Positions 63,101-64,000 of a DNA stretch of 64,000 nt are shown in pieces. Source of the stretch: Burhinus oedicnemus (lineage: Eukaryota; Chordata; Aves; Charadriiformes; Burhinidae); the NCBI GenBank assembly GCA_008921705.1, contig VFFE01007631.1:1304106-1368105 (forward strand), read 5' to 3'. Below the pieces are notes generated by a model. It had not been told where the DNA came from. It ran no database searches and saw nothing but the letters and a program-made list of their open reading frames with translations. Position numbers and translations under genes: made by a program. Numbering within the stretch: the first letter of the stretch is position 1; every line of letters starts with the position of its first letter.

Positions 63101-64000
63101 AGAGCTGTGCTGTTGGGATTTTAGAGGGGCTCTAGTGGCTGCACACAATATTTGTGAATTTGGCTCTGCAGACTGGTGTGCATCTTGGCACAAGTGGAAG
63201 GCCAGGCCAAGCAACAGGCCTACCAGCTGTGTGCCATATGAGAGTAGAATGCACCCATCTGTGCAGCTACAGCATGCCACTAAATCAAATGAGTTTGTTA
63301 GCATACTTGATGAGTGATACTCCTTGTTATAGTTTAGAAGAAATATCCAGGAGGGAGCACTGTGTTTCAGTGGCATTTTCTGCAGACCATGTGGAAATTG
63401 CTTTGTAGTTGAGTTCTTGGTTCTTGGTTTGTTTAATGGTGTTTTGTCTCTGTTGTTTTGGTTTTGGTTTTATTTTTTTCTTTTTTTTTTTTTGTTTGTT
63501 TGGTTAGTTGGTTGCATTCTTTTAATTATTTAATATAAAGAGATCTTGAAGAGTTTATTTCCAATAAGTTCAGTTAGGAGCAAAAAATATATGCCCTGCA
63601 CTTTAAGTCCTGAAAGGTCCTTCTTCAAAGCTCCATATGGGAACCTCCTCATGAATGTTAACGCATGCATTTTAATGTGTGAGGGATTCTGTGCCTTTTA
63701 GTGAATTCACCTTGACTTTCTTGGGTATCTCTGTGAACCCTTTTTTATTGCCTTAGTCAGAAGTAAAGCTGGTTCATGACGGTGTTTTCCTGAAAAGCAT
63801 TATCCATCACGGTATTACTGCTGAAAGGGGAGGAGGTATCCTGCTTATTTAGAAATATTCCTTTGGCTGTGTTTGAATCACTGGTTTTAGTAAGGCTGCA
63901 TTTAAGAGTGTCAGTTTGTTCTGCGAAAAGTATCTGATAATTTTGAGATTTCTTGAGCATTTTGGAAAAAATATGATTTAGAGCCAAAAATACACAATTT
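60130..64000. other. non-coding stretch to the window end
   Basis: It contains an A-rich tract (60537-60569), G/T-rich tracts at 62135-62195 and 63415-63510, and a candidate acceptor ending TTTTCCCACAG at 61375 without a supportable exon after it. The slightly GC-richer part at 62760-63330 carries overlapping frames of up to 119 codons on both strands, none recognised. Confidence 0.5.

Noticed and set aside
1..64000. Search for endogenous retrovirus (paired LTRs, primer-binding site, gag/pol motifs)
   Set aside because: The only reverse-transcriptase motifs belong to the CR1 LINE; no LTR pair or retroviral protease or integrase motif was seen.
1..64000. Search for CRISPR arrays, operons, tRNA or rRNA genes
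   Set aside because: No spaced direct-repeat array, clustered genes with ribosome-binding sites, or cloverleaf or rRNA sequence was seen. The tRNA-like boxes present belong to MIR-type SINE relics.

Overview
The window looks like nuclear DNA from a sauropsid vertebrate, most likely a bird. The evidence is two CR1 LINE copies, one ending in the diagnostic 8-base CR1 tail; eroded MIR-type SINEs; eroded palindromic repeat relics; AT-rich sequence with low CpG; and a low density of recognisable transposons. There is no sign of prokaryotic or plastid organisation. Almost all open frames of 60-150 codons are what chance gives in 64 kb. I could not identify any host protein-coding gene with confidence, so I read the window as intergenic or deep-intronic.

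Layout. At 1.6-2.2 kb lie a small palindromic relic and a 5'-truncated CR1 3' end on the minus strand, whose tail has become a pentamer microsatellite. A MIR-type SINE lies at 6.0-6.2 kb (minus). At 7.66-10.07 kb is the main recognisable coding remnant: a 2.4 kb CR1 on the plus strand with the end of the endonuclease domain, most of the reverse transcriptase, the C-terminal region and the 3' UTR. It is broken by six nonsense codons, frameshifts and an internal deletion. At 14.2-16.0 kb is an unrecognised 115-codon frame with a signal-peptide-like start behind a splice-acceptor-like sequence, followed by two MIR-type SINEs. At 17.65-18.2 kb a GC-rich hairpin is followed by a short CpG island, the best promoter candidate in the window. 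From 18.2 to 26.4 kb the DNA is gene-free and AT-rich, with one complete palindromic relic. A 130 bp (CTTTT)n tract sits at 26.45 kb. From 26.6 kb to the end there are only candidates: a 51 bp exon-like segment at 38.1 kb, a GC-richer block with long minus-strand frames at 45.5-45.9 kb, palindromic relics at 49.5 and 54.9 kb, a C20 run at 54.0 kb, a 16-base palindrome at 59.2 kb, and a CRE-bearing segment with a direct repeat at 59.9-60.1 kb.

Nothing here forms a pathway or operon. Function, if any, would be regulatory (CpG island, homeodomain/POU-like and CRE-like sites in AT-rich blocks) or would be unidentified small exons. I looked for a previously undescribed system and did not find one that I can support. 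The most useful leads are the orphan CpG island, the small exon candidates and the palindromic relic family.
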